Source: Tomitella fengzijianii
GTDB lineage: Bacteria > Actinomycetota > Actinomycetes > Mycobacteriales > Mycobacteriaceae
Direction: 5' to 3'
DNA: 64,000 nucleotides
Assembly (NCBI RefSeq): GCF_007559025.1
Contig: NZ_CP041765.1
Coordinates: 3,841,501 to 3,905,500 of the forward strand
Shown here: positions 1 to 10,693 of the stretch, in pieces
How the letters are laid out: every line of letters starts with the position of its first letter
Numbering within the stretch: the stretch's first letter is position 1
Notes under the pieces: generated by a model
The model's input: the letters and a program-made list of their open reading frames with translations, nothing else
The model's database searches: none
What the model was told of the DNA's origin: nothing
Position numbers and translations under genes: made by a program

Positions 1-528
1 GACGGCAGCCACCGGGAGGTGGACCTGATCGTGACCGCGGTGGGGTTCCAGGCCCAGAAGTACCTGTGGCCGACCCGGTACCGGGGCCGCGGCGGGAGGA
101 CGCTCGAGGAAGCCTGGGCCGAGGAGGGCGCGAAGGCCTACCTGGGCATGACCGTCCCCGATTTCCCCAACTTGTTCATGCTCTACGGGCCCAACTCCCA
201 GCCCGTCGCCAGCGGAACCGGCCTCCCGTGCTGGTTCGAGATCTGGACCCGCTACATCGGCGAGGCCCTCGTGATGATGCTCGAGGGCGGCCATTCCGCG
301 ATGTCGGTACGCCCGGAGGTGTTCGAGAAGTACAACAGCCTGATCGACGACGAAGCCCGCCGTCTCGTCTACCTGTTGGACGATTCCGCGTTCAAGAAGA
401 ACTACTACGTCAACGATTGGGGACGTCTCCAGTCGCTCGCCCCGTTCACCGGCGAACATCTGTTCTCGATGTCCGCCAATGTGGACCCGGACGATTTCGA
501 GTTCACCGGTGCGCCCCGCAGTGGATAG
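1..528 (+). CDS. Flavin-dependent monooxygenase (FMO/Baeyer-Villiger type), C-terminal part
   Basis: The reading frame is open from the first base, so the gene begins upstream of the window; only the last 175 residues are visible. The stretch VDLIVTAVGFQA near the start is the 'D-(x)-(I/L)-(I/V)-x-A-T-G-F' motif that ends the NADPH/FAD region of class B flavin monooxygenases. It is followed by the family's 'PNLFMLYGPNS' segment. Such enzymes insert or add oxygen to ketones or other soft nucleophiles; the substrate cannot be read from this fragment. The stop codon overlaps the start of the downstream reductase gene, so the two are probably co-translated. A role in oxidising a steroid or terpenoid ketone is inferred from the surrounding genes. 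Confidence 0.85.
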   Translation, partial: DGSHREVDLIVTAVGFQAQKYLWPTRYRGRGGRTLEEAWAEEGAKAYLGMTVPDFPNLFMLYGPNSQPVASGTGLPCWFEIWTRYIGEALVMMLEGGHSAMSVRPEVFEKYNSLIDDEARRLVYLLDDSAFKKNYYVNDWGRLQSLAPFTGEHLFSMSANVDPDDFEFTGAPRSG

Positions 529-1603
529 CCGGGTGGGCGACCCAGGTGACGCGCACCCGGTACTGCTGGTCCGGGACGTCATCGATGAGACATCCGATGC
601 CCGGTCGATCGTCCTGGAGGTGCCCGAGGGCGGCCATGACGCGTTCAGCTACAGCCCCGGTCAGTTCCTCACCTTCAGAATCCCATCGGAACAGACCGGC
701 TCCGTGGCGCGGTCGTACTCGCTGTCGAGCGCTCCGGGCATCGATGAGCACCTCAAGGTCACCGTCAAACGCACGGCCGGCGGATACGGATCGAACTGGC
801 TCTGCGACAACATCGCGCCCGGGGATGGCGTCGTCGTATTGCCTCCGTCCGGCCGCTTCACGCCGAAGTCCCTGGACGGCGACCTGCTGCTGCTCGCGGC
901 GGGAAGCGGAATCACCCCGGTGATGTCCATCCTCAAGACAACGATGAAGTGCGGCTCCGGCCGGGTGCGCCTGTTCTACGCGAACCGCGATGCCGATGCC
1001 GTCATTTTCGATGCGGAGCTGCAGGATCTGCAGCGGCAGTATCGGGCCCGGCTCGTCGTCGAACACTGGCTGGACGACCGGAGCGGACACCCGGATTCCG
1101 AGGTTGTCAGGCGCACAGCGGAGGCCCTCCCGCATGGGGACGCGTTCGTCTGCGGTCCGGCACCCTTCATGGACCTCGTGGCCCGCGGGCTGGCCGCCGC
1201 CGGTTTCGAGCGGGCCCGGGTACACCGTGAGACCTTCAGTTCGCTGTCCGGGAATCCATTCGCCGAAACCGCCCCCCATGTCGGAGATGTCGCGTCCGGG
1301 AAGCCGATCGGCGCGGAGGGCGCAGTGGGCGGGGGAGCGGCCGCCGTAGTGCATCTCGAAGGAAGGGTGCACGAATTCACCTGGGCGCGGGACCGCTCGC
1401 TGGTCGACGCCCTTCTTGAGCGCGGAGTGGATGTGCCGCACTCATGCCGGTCCGGCGAATGCGGGTCCTGCGCCTGCACGATCCTCACCGGCGAGGTCCG
1501 CATGGAGAACTCGGAGATTCTCGATCCGCAGGACGTCGAGGACGGATACTTCCTCGGTTGCCAGGCGCGGCCGGTGTCGGACTCGGTGGAGGTCGAGTTC
1601 TGA
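521..1603 (+). CDS. FAD/NAD(P)H and [2Fe-2S] oxidoreductase, KshB-like electron transfer component
   Basis: Three-domain reductase of about 360 residues. The FAD-binding barrel carries RSYSLSS near residue 64, and the NAD-binding domain carries GSGITPVMSI near residue 128 and a CGP motif further on. The C-terminal plant-type ferredoxin domain has cysteines C309-x4-C314-x2-C317-x29-C347, which bind a [2Fe-2S] cluster. This is the layout of KshB, the reductase of 3-ketosteroid 9-alpha-hydroxylase, and of related PaaE/HmpX reductases. It passes electrons from NAD(P)H to an oxygenase; no Rieske oxygenase lies in the window. Start chosen as GTG at 521, overlapping the upstream stop by 8 nt; GTG at 533 is an alternative. 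Confidence 0.88.
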   Translation: MDSRVGDPGDAHPVLLVRDVIDETSDARSIVLEVPEGGHDAFSYSPGQFLTFRIPSEQTGSVARSYSLSSAPGIDEHLKVTVKRTAGGYGSNWLCDNIAPGDGVVVLPPSGRFTPKSLDGDLLLLAAGSGITPVMSILKTTMKCGSGRVRLFYANRDADAVIFDAELQDLQRQYRARLVVEHWLDDRSGHPDSEVVRRTAEALPHGDAFVCGPAPFMDLVARGLAAAGFERARVHRETFSSLSGNPFAETAPHVGDVASGKPIGAEGAVGGGAAAVVHLEGRVHEFTWARDRSLVDALLERGVDVPHSCRSGECGSCACTILTGEVRMENSEILDPQDVEDGYFLGCQARPVSDSVEVEF

Positions 1604-1661
1604 GCGCAGGCACCGCCACCGCCCGTGGCGGGGCCGATCGAACCGTCGATGAGAGGACTCC

Positions 1662-2570
1662 ATGATCGAACGCGTTGCGGTGGCCGAGCCCGTGGACCGT
1701 GTCCCGATGGACAGCGGCGCTGTCGGCGCCCAGTTCGGCGCACAGTGTCCCGGCAGGGATGCGAGCGGGTCCGGCGTGGATTGGTCGGTCTCCCCACTGC
1801 GGCAGAACCCCAGGTCGATGCTGCATCGGGTCACGGCGATCCTGTCCTGCTTCCTGCACGAGTGGGAACGGCTCTGCCTCAACGACATCGTCGAGCGCAC
1901 CGGTCTGCCGCGTTCGACCACGCATCGGATCCTGGATTCATTGGTGAGTCTGGAATGGCTGACATACGACCCGCCGAATTACCGACTCGGCGGGAGGCCC
2001 CTGCTGTTCGCCGGCCAGACGCGGAACCACCTCGGAATCCGCAGCGCCGCGAGCCCGCATCTGATGGAACTGCATGAGCGCACCGGCCTCGTCGTCACCT
2101 TGAGCGTGATCGAGGGGGCGGACACGATCGTGCTGGACGTGGTCGGGGCCCGATCACGTCGCGACAGCGTCGCGCGGATCGGTGATCGCCGGATGGCGTT
2201 CAAGGGGATATCCGGGCGCGCGATCCTGTCGACGATGGAGCCGGAGATCGTCGATGCCGTCGTGCAGGGACACCTCCCGAGCAGGGTCGGCGGCACGGTG
2301 TGGACGAGGCAGCGTCTGCACGGGGAGTTGAGCCGGATACGCCACCGGTATGGCGTATCGATCGAACGGACGACGGACTCGTCACGGTGTGCGGGAGCAG
2401 CGCGCGCCATACCCGACCGGTTCGGGGTGACGGCCGCGGTCTCGCTGCAGGCCTCGTCGGCCGTACCTGCGGCTCGGCGGGGTGTGCCGAAGTGGCCGAT
2501 GCCGCTTCTCGTCGATAGCACACGTCGCATCGCCGACGAAGTGTCCCGTGACCGCGATGCATGGGTCTGA
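1662..2570 (+). CDS. IclR family transcriptional regulator
   Basis: 302 residues. After a non-conserved N-terminal extension of about 50 residues comes a winged helix-turn-helix (residues about 55-120, with LNDIVERTGLPRSTTHRIL as recognition unit). An IclR effector-binding domain follows. IclR proteins control aromatic, steroid and short-chain acid catabolism, as repressors or activators. It sits between the reductase gene and a TetR gene, so it probably regulates the flanking oxidation genes (inferred). The start ATG follows a GAGAGGA ribosome-binding site. The C-terminal ~50 residues, rich in Ala/Arg, look less conserved than the rest. The ligand is unknown. Confidence 0.85.
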   Translation: MIERVAVAEPVDRVPMDSGAVGAQFGAQCPGRDASGSGVDWSVSPLRQNPRSMLHRVTAILSCFLHEWERLCLNDIVERTGLPRSTTHRILDSLVSLEWLTYDPPNYRLGGRPLLFAGQTRNHLGIRSAASPHLMELHERTGLVVTLSVIEGADTIVLDVVGARSRRDSVARIGDRRMAFKGISGRAILSTMEPEIVDAVVQGHLPSRVGGTVWTRQRLHGELSRIRHRYGVSIERTTDSSRCAGAARAIPDRFGVTAAVSLQASSAVPAARRGVPKWPMPLLVDSTRRIADEVSRDRDAWV

Positions 2571-2641
2571 CTACTGGGTACTGTGGGATGGTCCGGGTAT
2601 GAGGCGATGAGTCTGCGGATCGCGGGAAGCGGGGAGCGGCG

Positions 2642-3274
2642 GTGCCGAGGGTAGGCGAGGCCAGAGAGGCTGCGGAACCCGCCTCGGCCGATCAACGGCT
2701 GCGGTACCGGCGCATTCTGAGCGCGGCAGCGAAGTTGGGTTCCGAGAAGGAACTCGAGCGTGTGCAGATGAATGAAGTCGCCAGAGAGGCGGGCGTGGCG
2801 ATTGCCACGCTCTATCGCTATTTTCCGTCTAAGACGCACCTGTTCGTGCGGGTGATGATCGACCAGATCGATCGGTTGAACGCGTCGGCGGTGCGCAGCG
2901 CGGGCCCGTCGGCATCCCCCCAGGATCGGATCTGCGAGGTCCTCCTCCAGGCCACGCGCGCACTGCTCCGTCGTCCGACGCTCGGCAATTCCATGATCCT
3001 GGCGGTGAGCGCCGCGCGCGCGGCGACGATCCCCGACGTCTCGACGGTCGACCGGCACTTCCGGGACACGATCCTCGCCGCTGCCGGCATCGACGTGGAG
3101 CGGGTGACCGAACGCGAGTTCGTGCCGGTGCGGGTACTGATGTACGCGTGGTTCGGCCTGGTCCAAGCCTGCCTGAACGGACGGCTTTCCGTTCCGGACG
3201 CGGAGTCCGATATCCGCGTCGCCTGCAGGATGCTGTTGTCGGATCTCCCTGCCGGTTCGTCCGAGGGATTCTGA
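2642..3274 (+). CDS. TetR family transcriptional regulator (KstR-like HTH)
   Basis: 210 residues starting at GTG. The N-terminal HTH (residues about 43-68) has MNEVAREAGVAIATLYRYF followed by PSKTHLF, very close to the recognition helix of KstR, the repressor of mycobacterial and rhodococcal cholesterol genes. The C-terminal ligand pocket is less conserved and I cannot assign a ligand. KstR-type repressors respond to steroid acyl-CoA intermediates, which fits the CoA ligases and acyl-CoA dehydrogenases around it (inference). A 13-bp palindrome lies just downstream in the spacer before the thiolase gene and could be its operator. Confidence 0.87.
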   Translation: MPRVGEAREAAEPASADQRLRYRRILSAAAKLGSEKELERVQMNEVAREAGVAIATLYRYFPSKTHLFVRVMIDQIDRLNASAVRSAGPSASPQDRICEVLLQATRALLRRPTLGNSMILAVSAARAATIPDVSTVDRHFRDTILAAAGIDVERVTEREFVPVRVLMYAWFGLVQACLNGRLSVPDAESDIRVACRMLLSDLPAGSSEGF

Positions 3275-3285
3275 CCGCACCACGC

Positions 3286-3298
3286 ACTGAAATTCAGT
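3286..3298. promoter_or_regulatory. Palindromic candidate operator
   Basis: ACTGAA-A-TTCAGT is a perfect inverted repeat with 6-bp arms and a one-base centre. It lies between the TetR gene and the thiolase gene, the usual place for a TetR operator. About 110 bp further on, an AT-rich stretch around 3410-3425 could hold the thiolase promoter. Confidence 0.4.
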
Positions 3299-3445
3299 CT
3301 ATCCATCAGAATTGTTGGCGGCGGCGGCGTTGCCTACTGTGGTCACGCAGTCGCGCCACCAGGAGGGTAGAGCCGACCCGGAACGGCCATTGACCGCGCA
3401 TGTTCACTAGAATACATTATAGCTTGAGGCGATAGCGCCGTGTGA

Positions 3446-4675
<1,230 letters not shown>

Positions 4676-4718
4676 GCCGTCCTGCGCTGATGCCCCGGAA
4701 ACCTGCAGAGGAGAGCCC

Positions 4719-6908
4719 ATGACTCTAGCGCTGAGCGCCGAGGAACACGAGCTGCGCGATTTAGTGCGGCGATGGGCCGCACGGCACGCGCCGCCGGACG
4801 TGGTCCGCGCGGCCGTGGAGGCCGAGAAGGAGGTGCGCCCCGACTACTGGAGGTCCCTGGCCGACTTGGGGATGCTCGGATTGCATCTGCCGCAGGAGCA
4901 TGGCGGAGGCGGATTCGGGTTCGTCGAACTCGCCGTCGTGGCGGAGGAACTGTCCCGGGCCATGGTGCCCGGCCCGTTTCTTCCCACTGTCATCGTGTCG
5001 GCCGTCTTGAGCGACGCCGGCATGGTCGAAGAGCTCCCCGGCCTGGCCGACGGCAGCCGCTACGGCGCGGTCGCATTGCAGCCGGGAACTCTCACAGTCG
5101 TACGCGATGGTGCACGGTCGCGGCTTACCGGCGAATCGGGACCCGTGCTCGGCGGCCAGGTGGGAGACGTCTTCCTGCTCGCCGCCGACGATGGCGGCCG
5201 CACCGTGTTCGTCGCGGTCGATCGAGCGCTCCTCGAGGTCACCGACGTCCGGAGCCATGACCTGGTACGCCGCAATGCGATCGCCTCCGCCGACGGTGCA
5301 GACCTCGACGCCGGAGCGATCCTGCGACCGGAATCCGGTCGTGTCGTGGACATCGCGGTGACGCTGTTCGCTGCGGAGGCCGCCGGGATCGCCGCGTGGG
5401 CGACCACGACAGCCGCGGAGTACGCCGCAGCACGGCGTCAGTTCGGACGCGTCATCGGGCAATTCCAGGGAGTCAAGCACAAGGTCGCCCGCATGTTCGG
5501 CATGGCCGAGCAGGCACGCGTGACCGCCTGGGATGCCGCGCGTGCCCTGGGGGACCGAACCGGCGCCGGCGAGTCGGCGCTCGCGGCCGCGGTCGCCGCC
5601 GCTGTGGCGCCTGATGCCGCCTTCCAGGCCGCGAAAGGATGCGTGCAGGTCCTCGGCGGAATCGGCTATACCTGGGAGCACGATGCGCACCTTTACCTGC
5701 GCCGCGCCCAGACCCTCCGCATCCTTGCGGGGGCCGGCGCGCACTGGCGGCGCAGGGTGGCGGACCTCACCACCGGGGGCACGCGACGGCGGCTCGAGGT
5801 CGAGCTGCCCCCGGAGTCCGCGGAGCTGCGCGCCGGGGTACGCACCGAGCTCGCCCCCGCGTGCGGCCTCGACGACGCCGGCCGGAAGCGTTATCTGGCG
5901 GAGAAGGGTTACACGTCGCCGCACCTGCCCACGCCGTGGGGGAAAGGCGCGGGGCCGGTGGCCCAGGTGGTGATCGCCCAGGAGCTCCGCCGCGCCGGCC
6001 TGCGCCCGCACGACATGATCATCGGCGACTGGGTGGTGCCCACTCTGCTCGCGCACGGCGACGAGGAGCAGGTCCGACGCTTCCTCCCCGGGTCGCTGAG
6101 CGGAGGGATCACCTGGTGCCAGCTGTTCTCCGAGCCCGGCGCCGGTTCCGACCTGGCCGGGCTGTCGACCAAGGCGGTCAAGGTCGACGGCGGCTGGCTC
6201 CTGTCCGGCCAGAAAGTCTGGACGTCGAAGGCACGCGACGCGGACTGGGGGGTCTGCCTGGCACGCAGCGACGGCGATGTCCCGAAGCACAAGGGGCTGT
6301 CGTACTTCCTCATCGATATGAACAACAGCGAGGGAGTCGACATCCGTCCGCTCCGGGAGATGACCGGCGAGGCGCTGTTCAACGAGATCTTCCTCGACGA
6401 CGTGTTCGTACCGGATGATTGCCTCGTCGGTGATCCGGGTGACGGATGGACGCTCGCCCGCACCACGCTCGCCAACGAGCGGGTGGCGCTGTCGAACGAC
6501 TCGTCCCTCGGCTCCGGCGGTGAGGCGCTCGTGGACTTGGCGGCCACGATGCCCGGCGGCCTGGACGCGGAACAGCGGACGTTGCTGGGTCAGGTGCTGT
6601 GCGACGCGCAGAGCCTCGGCCTGATGGGTCTGCGCACCGCCCTGCGGTCGCTGGCCGGAGCGCAGCCGGGCGCGGAGTCGTCGGTGGCGAAACTGCTCGG
6701 GGTCGAGCACATCCAGCAGGTGTGGGAGGTCGCCATGGAGTGGGCCGGCCCGTCGTCGCTGTACGGCGATCACGACCGGGCCTCCGCGACGCACATGTTC
6801 TTGAACTCTCAGTGCATGTCGATCGCAGGCGGCACAACCAACATCCAGTTGAACATCATCGGTGAACGCATCTTGAAACTTCCCCGGGATCCGGCCCCCG
6901 CGCGCTGA
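4719..6908 (+). CDS. Double-domain acyl-CoA dehydrogenase (FadE34/ChsE3-like)
   Basis: 729 residues, about twice the length of a normal acyl-CoA dehydrogenase. Residues 1-350 form one acyl-CoA dehydrogenase fold, including FQGVKHKVARMF and CVQVLGGIGYTWEHD. Residues about 365-725 form a second, including WCQLFSEPGAGSDLA and an AGGTTNIQLNIIGERIL end. Fused dehydrogenases of this size are typical of FadE34 in M. tuberculosis, which oxidises steroid side-chain CoA thioesters; usually only one half keeps a working active site. Start ATG 4719 follows a GAGGAGAG site. The gene ends just before a bidirectional terminator shared with the convergent CoA ligase. Confidence 0.88.
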   Translation: MTLALSAEEHELRDLVRRWAARHAPPDVVRAAVEAEKEVRPDYWRSLADLGMLGLHLPQEHGGGGFGFVELAVVAEELSRAMVPGPFLPTVIVSAVLSDAGMVEELPGLADGSRYGAVALQPGTLTVVRDGARSRLTGESGPVLGGQVGDVFLLAADDGGRTVFVAVDRALLEVTDVRSHDLVRRNAIASADGADLDAGAILRPESGRVVDIAVTLFAAEAAGIAAWATTTAAEYAAARRQFGRVIGQFQGVKHKVARMFGMAEQARVTAWDAARALGDRTGAGESALAAAVAAAVAPDAAFQAAKGCVQVLGGIGYTWEHDAHLYLRRAQTLRILAGAGAHWRRRVADLTTGGTRRRLEVELPPESAELRAGVRTELAPACGLDDAGRKRYLAEKGYTSPHLPTPWGKGAGPVAQVVIAQELRRAGLRPHDMIIGDWVVPTLLAHGDEEQVRRFLPGSLSGGITWCQLFSEPGAGSDLAGLSTKAVKVDGGWLLSGQKVWTSKARDADWGVCLARSDGDVPKHKGLSYFLIDMNNSEGVDIRPLREMTGEALFNEIFLDDVFVPDDCLVGDPGDGWTLARTTLANERVALSNDSSLGSGGEALVDLAATMPGGLDAEQRTLLGQVLCDAQSLGLMGLRTALRSLAGAQPGAESSVAKLLGVEHIQQVWEVAMEWAGPSSLYGDHDRASATHMFLNSQCMSIAGGTTNIQLNIIGERILKLPRDPAPAR

Positions 6909-6917
6909 GCACGAGCG

Positions 6918-6944
6918 GGGCCCCGTCCATCATGGACGGGGCCC
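6918..6944. terminator. Bidirectional intrinsic terminator
   Basis: Perfect 11-bp inverted repeat (GGGCCCCGTCC / GGACGGGGCCC) with a 5-nt loop, followed by a short T-containing run. It lies in the 41-bp gap between two convergent genes, so it can end transcription from both sides. Confidence 0.85.
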
Positions 6945-6949
6945 GTTTC

Positions 6950-8614
6950 TCACGCGATGATCTTCGTGCGGATCAGCTTTCCCGTGGCATTGCGCGGCAG
7001 CGGCCCGGTCGTGAACCGCCATCTTGTCGGCACCTTGAAGTAGGACAGTCGGGCGGCCGCGAAGTCGCGCAGCTCATCATCGGTGACCGCGGCACCGGGG
7101 GCGGTGACGATCACTGCCGCGACCTCCTGCCCCAGATCGCTGTGCTGGACACCGATGACCGCGCATTCCGTGACCGCGGGGTGCTCATCCAGCGCTTGTT
7201 CGATCTCCGTCGGATAGATGTTCTCGCCGCCGCGGAGGATCAGATCGGAGCGCCGACCGGTCAGGCGCAGCACTCCGTCCTCGACCGCGCCGTGGTCTCC
7301 GGTGCGCAGCCACCGGTCCGCGGTGATCGCGCGCGAGGTCGCCTCCGCGTCGTTCCAGTACCTGATCATGACGAACGGACTGCGGGTGCAGACCTCTCCC
7401 TCCTCTCCGTCGGGCACCCTGATGCCGTCGGGCCCGCGGATCTCGAGCTCCACCGTCATGATCGGCCGACCGAGAGTGCCGGGGTGCCGCGCCAGATCCG
7501 CCGGCCCCGCGACGGCGATCGCGGTGCTGCACTCCGTGAGTCCGTAACTGTCGGAGATCGCGTGGCGGGCGAAGGGAATCCGCTCACGCAGCCGGTCCTT
7601 GAACGCCACCGATGAGGGCGCCGACGCCAGCGCGAACGTCGTCAGGGACGACAGGTCGTACTTCTCGAGGCCGTCGTGCTCGAGCAGGCGCGAGGCCATC
7701 GTGGGTACCGCGCCCCAGTTCGTGACCCGCTCACGCTCCACGAGGGTGAGGACGGCGTCGACATCGAAGGCGCCTTGGTGCATCACCACGGTGCTGCCGG
7801 TCGCCAACCGCGGCACGACGAGATTGTGCAGGCTCGCGATGTGGAACAACGGAGACGTAAGCAGATATCGGAGGTCGCTGGGGGAAGCCGGATCCGGTCG
7901 GCGGCCGGCGTGGGCGGCGATCTTCACATCGATGAGCCGATGGTGGTCGACCACTGCGAGCAGGTTCCGGTGTGAATGCAGAACGCCCTTGGGCCGGCCG
8001 GTGGTCCCGGAGGTGAAGAGGATGACGGAGGGGTCGTCCTCCTGGATGTCGGCGGGCGGCGGCGTGCGACCCGCGAAGGCCGAGATCAGGCGCGGAACAT
8101 CGTCCTCGACCGTGAGCACGTGGGCGTCGGCCGTGTCGACGTCCGCGAGCACCGCGGCCCGTTTGGCATCGACGATGACGACCGCGGGCGTGCTGTGCCG
8201 CAGGCCGTACTCGACTTCGCGGGGGACCCACCAGCCGTTGAGACCGACCGTGATCGCTCCGAGCGCCTGCGAAGCCCAGAATGCGGTCACCCACTCGGGG
8301 TTGTTGGCGGACAGGATCGCGACCCTGTCGCCCTGGCCGATCCCGTACTGCTCGCTGAGAGCCGCTGCGAGTGCGCGGGCCGAGGCGACCTGCTCGGCGA
8401 ACGATATACGGCGGTCGAGGGTGACGATGTAGTCGCGGTCGCCCCAGGCTTCGGCATCGGTGAGCAGGTCGCCGACGGCCCGGGTGCGATTCTTGATCAC
8501 GCGCATACGGGTGCCGAGGACCTCCTCCTCGACGATTTCGAATCGGCCGCCCGGGCCGGTGTGTTCAGCCATGACGCGATCCGCATCCGACTGTGGTGGG
8601 ACGGTTCGGGTCAT
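6950..8614 (-). CDS. Acyl-CoA synthetase (AMP-dependent ligase)
   Basis: 554 residues. The adenylate-forming core motif [13 protein letters not shown] is at residues about 198-210. The A8 hinge region [21 protein letters not shown] lies near residue 440, and the catalytic lysine is in the C-terminal [12 protein letters not shown]. It activates a carboxylic acid to its CoA thioester through an acyl-AMP. Length and N-terminus resemble the FadD group that activates branched and sterol side-chain acids, but the substrate is not determined by sequence. It is transcribed toward the FadE34-like gene and separated by a terminator from the upstream binding-protein gene, so it likely has its own promoter between about 8615 and 8680. 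Confidence 0.92.
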   Translation of the reverse strand: MTRTVPPQSDADRVMAEHTGPGGRFEIVEEEVLGTRMRVIKNRTRAVGDLLTDAEAWGDRDYIVTLDRRISFAEQVASARALAAALSEQYGIGQGDRVAILSANNPEWVTAFWASQALGAITVGLNGWWVPREVEYGLRHSTPAVVIVDAKRAAVLADVDTADAHVLTVEDDVPRLISAFAGRTPPPADIQEDDPSVILFTSGTTGRPKGVLHSHRNLLAVVDHHRLIDVKIAAHAGRRPDPASPSDLRYLLTSPLFHIASLHNLVVPRLATGSTVVMHQGAFDVDAVLTLVERERVTNWGAVPTMASRLLEHDGLEKYDLSSLTTFALASAPSSVAFKDRLRERIPFARHAISDSYGLTECSTAIAVAGPADLARHPGTLGRPIMTVELEIRGPDGIRVPDGEEGEVCTRSPFVMIRYWNDAEATSRAITADRWLRTGDHGAVEDGVLRLTGRRSDLILRGGENIYPTEIEQALDEHPAVTECAVIGVQHSDLGQEVAAVIVTAPGAAVTDDELRDFAAARLSYFKVPTRWRFTTGPLPRNATGKLIRTKIIA

Positions 8615-8681
8615 GTCTGTTCCCTTCGCGATGCTGCAGGAGCGAGAAGTTCGTAGATTCCGGGTTCACTCCCGGGAGATT

Positions 8682-8716
8682 GGTGCCGGACACCGCCCGG
8701 GGCGGCGTCCGGCACC
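8682..8716 (-). terminator. Intrinsic terminator after solute-binding protein gene
   Basis: Perfect 10-bp arms (GGTGCCGGAC / GTCCGGCACC) around a GC-rich 15-nt loop. It lies directly downstream of the binding-protein gene on the minus strand and upstream of the CoA ligase start. Confidence 0.7.
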
Positions 8717-8761
8717 CGGCTTGCCGGCCGCAGAGCATGTTCTTCTGCGGTCGGCTGCGCC

Positions 8762-10369
8762 TCACTTTCCGATGAAGGCCTTGTCGAGCAGCATGATCTG
8801 GTCGACCGAAGGATCGACGCCGAAGACATCGTCGGCCCATGCGATGTACGTTTGGCCTGCCGACCAGGTCATGAACGGCTGTTGTTCATTGACCGCCTTC
8901 TGGATGCCGTCGATCGCCGCCTGCTTTGCCGCCTCGTCCGGCGCCGAGAGCATGTCGGAGATGAGCTGGTTCATCTCCGGGTCGTTGGCCCCGGTGATGG
9001 GATCGCTCTTGCCGGCCAGGGAGTTGAACAGGCGGATCTCCGGTGCGACGTCGGTGACCTCGTAGGCCCCGAGCGCGAGGTCGAAGTCGCGGTCGACGTT
9101 GACGCGCATGACCATGTCGGTGACGCTGCTGGCGTAATCGAGGGTGACGTCGAAGCCGACCGCGTTGAGCTGCGCCTGGATCGCCAGCGCGACCTTCGTG
9201 CGTTCGGGGCTGTTGATGCCGACGTAGGTGAGGCGCCCGTCGTAGCCGTCGGCCTTCGCCTGATCCAGCAGTTCCTTCGCCTTCGCGGGGTCGGGCTCGA
9301 TGCCCGATGCGTCCCCGTGCCACTTCGACCAGGGCTCGAACATGTCCGTGCCCGCCATGTTCTGACCGTCGTAACCGCGTTGGTTGATTACCTCCGGGTC
9401 GATCGCGTATGCCATGGCCTGACGCACGCGGGGATCGGCGCCGGGACGGCCCTCCCGCACGTTGATCAACCCGACGAGCGACATGCTTGCGGTCTCGATG
9501 AATCCGGGGAACTGCGCCTTCGCCGCGTTGACGGTGTCGGCGCCGCGCAGGTAGATCATGTCGACTCCGCCGGTCTTGAGGCTGTCGATCTTCGCCTGGT
9601 CACCGGAAATGGCGACGAACTTCAAGCCGTCCAGGTTGGGCTTGCCGCCCCAGTAGTCCGGCCGGGCTGTGAGTTCGAGGGTCTGCTGCGGCTGGAGACG
9701 GGCGACGGTGAACGGGCCGGCGCCGATCGGCGTGAACTTGCCGCCCTTGTCCGAGGACGGGGCGACGATCATGCCATGCCCGTACGCGAGGATCGCCGGG
9801 AAATCGCGCCACGGGCGGGTCAGGGTGAAGACGACGGTCGATGGATCCTTCGCGGTCGTGCTCTCGACCATCTCCAGATAGAGCTCGGAGTAGAGCCCGG
9901 CGCCATCGTTGAACCGCTTGATGCTCGATACGACTGCGTCGGCGTTCAGAGGTGTGCCGTCGCTGAAGGTCACACCGTCGCGGAGCGTGAGCGTCCAGGT
10001 CATGTGATCGTCGCTCTCCTCGAGCGACTCGGCGAGCCGGGGGACGAAGGACTCGGACTCATCGTCGTACTGGACGAGGACGTCGTAGACGGCCGCCATC
10101 TCCGTACCCCCGGTCGGCCCGGTGGGCGGAGTGAGGGCCGGGTCGAGCGTGGCGACAGGAGCGTAGCTGGCGAAGGTCACCGTCCCGCCCTGGACCGGCT
10201 CGCCGGGTTCTCCCTGCTCCCCGAGGAATCCCCGAGTCTGGGAGACCTCCGACGAGGATGCCGTGCCGACGTCGTCGCCGGCGCCCGCATCGGCGCAGCC
10301 CGCCAGCAGGGCGGCGCAGGCCGCGGCCGCGATGACGACCCGCCCGAGACGGGGGCGTGTGAGTTTCAT
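8762..10369 (-). CDS. ABC transporter solute-binding lipoprotein, family 5 (copy 1)
   Basis: 535 residues. The N-terminus is a lipoprotein signal peptide with lipobox LLAGC and the modified cysteine at residue 25, so the protein sits on the outer face of the membrane. The rest is a family 5 extracellular binding protein (DppA/OppA/NikA type), with 'WTLTLRDGVTFSDGTPL' and 'ARPDYWGGKPNLDGLKF' as family blocks. It binds peptides, nickel chelates or other amphipathic ligands for an ABC importer. No permease or ATPase gene is adjacent. Start ATG 10369 is set by GGAGGT upstream; a codon 15 nt further upstream lacks a proper site. Closely related to the copies at 21.6 and 25.3 kb. A role in steroid or acyl substrate uptake is only an inference from position. 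Confidence 0.9.
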   Translation of the reverse strand: MKLTRPRLGRVVIAAAACAALLAGCADAGAGDDVGTASSSEVSQTRGFLGEQGEPGEPVQGGTVTFASYAPVATLDPALTPPTGPTGGTEMAAVYDVLVQYDDESESFVPRLAESLEESDDHMTWTLTLRDGVTFSDGTPLNADAVVSSIKRFNDGAGLYSELYLEMVESTTAKDPSTVVFTLTRPWRDFPAILAYGHGMIVAPSSDKGGKFTPIGAGPFTVARLQPQQTLELTARPDYWGGKPNLDGLKFVAISGDQAKIDSLKTGGVDMIYLRGADTVNAAKAQFPGFIETASMSLVGLINVREGRPGADPRVRQAMAYAIDPEVINQRGYDGQNMAGTDMFEPWSKWHGDASGIEPDPAKAKELLDQAKADGYDGRLTYVGINSPERTKVALAIQAQLNAVGFDVTLDYASSVTDMVMRVNVDRDFDLALGAYEVTDVAPEIRLFNSLAGKSDPITGANDPEMNQLISDMLSAPDEAAKQAAIDGIQKAVNEQQPFMTWSAGQTYIAWADDVFGVDPSVDQIMLLDKAFIGK

Positions 10370-10693
10370 GTGATCGACCTCCATGGGTGTGTGGGGGAAC
10401 CGCCTCGAATACGGGCGGCAGCAGCGGGTCGGGGCCCGGCTGTGTGCGGCGCCGTTGCAGCGCGCCGACGATGCGGTTCAGTGCGCTTCCACGGCCAGAA
10501 CACCTGCGTGATCGGAAGATCCCCGCGCGACGATGTCGCTGACCTGCAGTGTTATCGAATGCATGCCATCTTCACGGGCTTAAACTGCAACTATTGTTGC
10601 GCACAAGTCTTGCAGATGCAATAGATACTTGTTAGCGTCATCACACCACGTCCGATACCGGGCCGTGGGCACATTCGACCGACGTGATCCGTC
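10370..10693. other. Divergent intergenic region (324 bp) between binding protein and acyl-CoA dehydrogenase
   Basis: No open frame with coding character. It must hold the promoters of both divergent genes. AT-richer than its surroundings from about 10555 to 10640, where an operator-like inverted repeat and a second small dyad (TTGCA-GA-TGCAA, 10610-10621) lie. Confidence 0.6.
10588..10612. promoter_or_regulatory. Inverted-repeat operator candidate shared with copy 2 of the binding protein
   Basis: Arms CAACTATTGT and ACAAGTCTTG separated by 5 bp. The half-sites closely match the perfect repeat at 23462-23485 upstream of the paralogous binding-protein gene (arms CAACTCTTGT / ACAAGAGTTG). Placement in front of two paralogues argues for one common regulator. 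Confidence 0.6.

Noticed and set aside
4761-6794. Open frame of 677 codons on the minus strand
   Set aside because: Antisense to the FadE34-like gene, which has clear dehydrogenase motifs; the shadow has none.
8852-10624. Open frame of 590 codons on the plus strand
   Set aside because: Antisense to the binding-protein gene and extends into its promoter; no domain.
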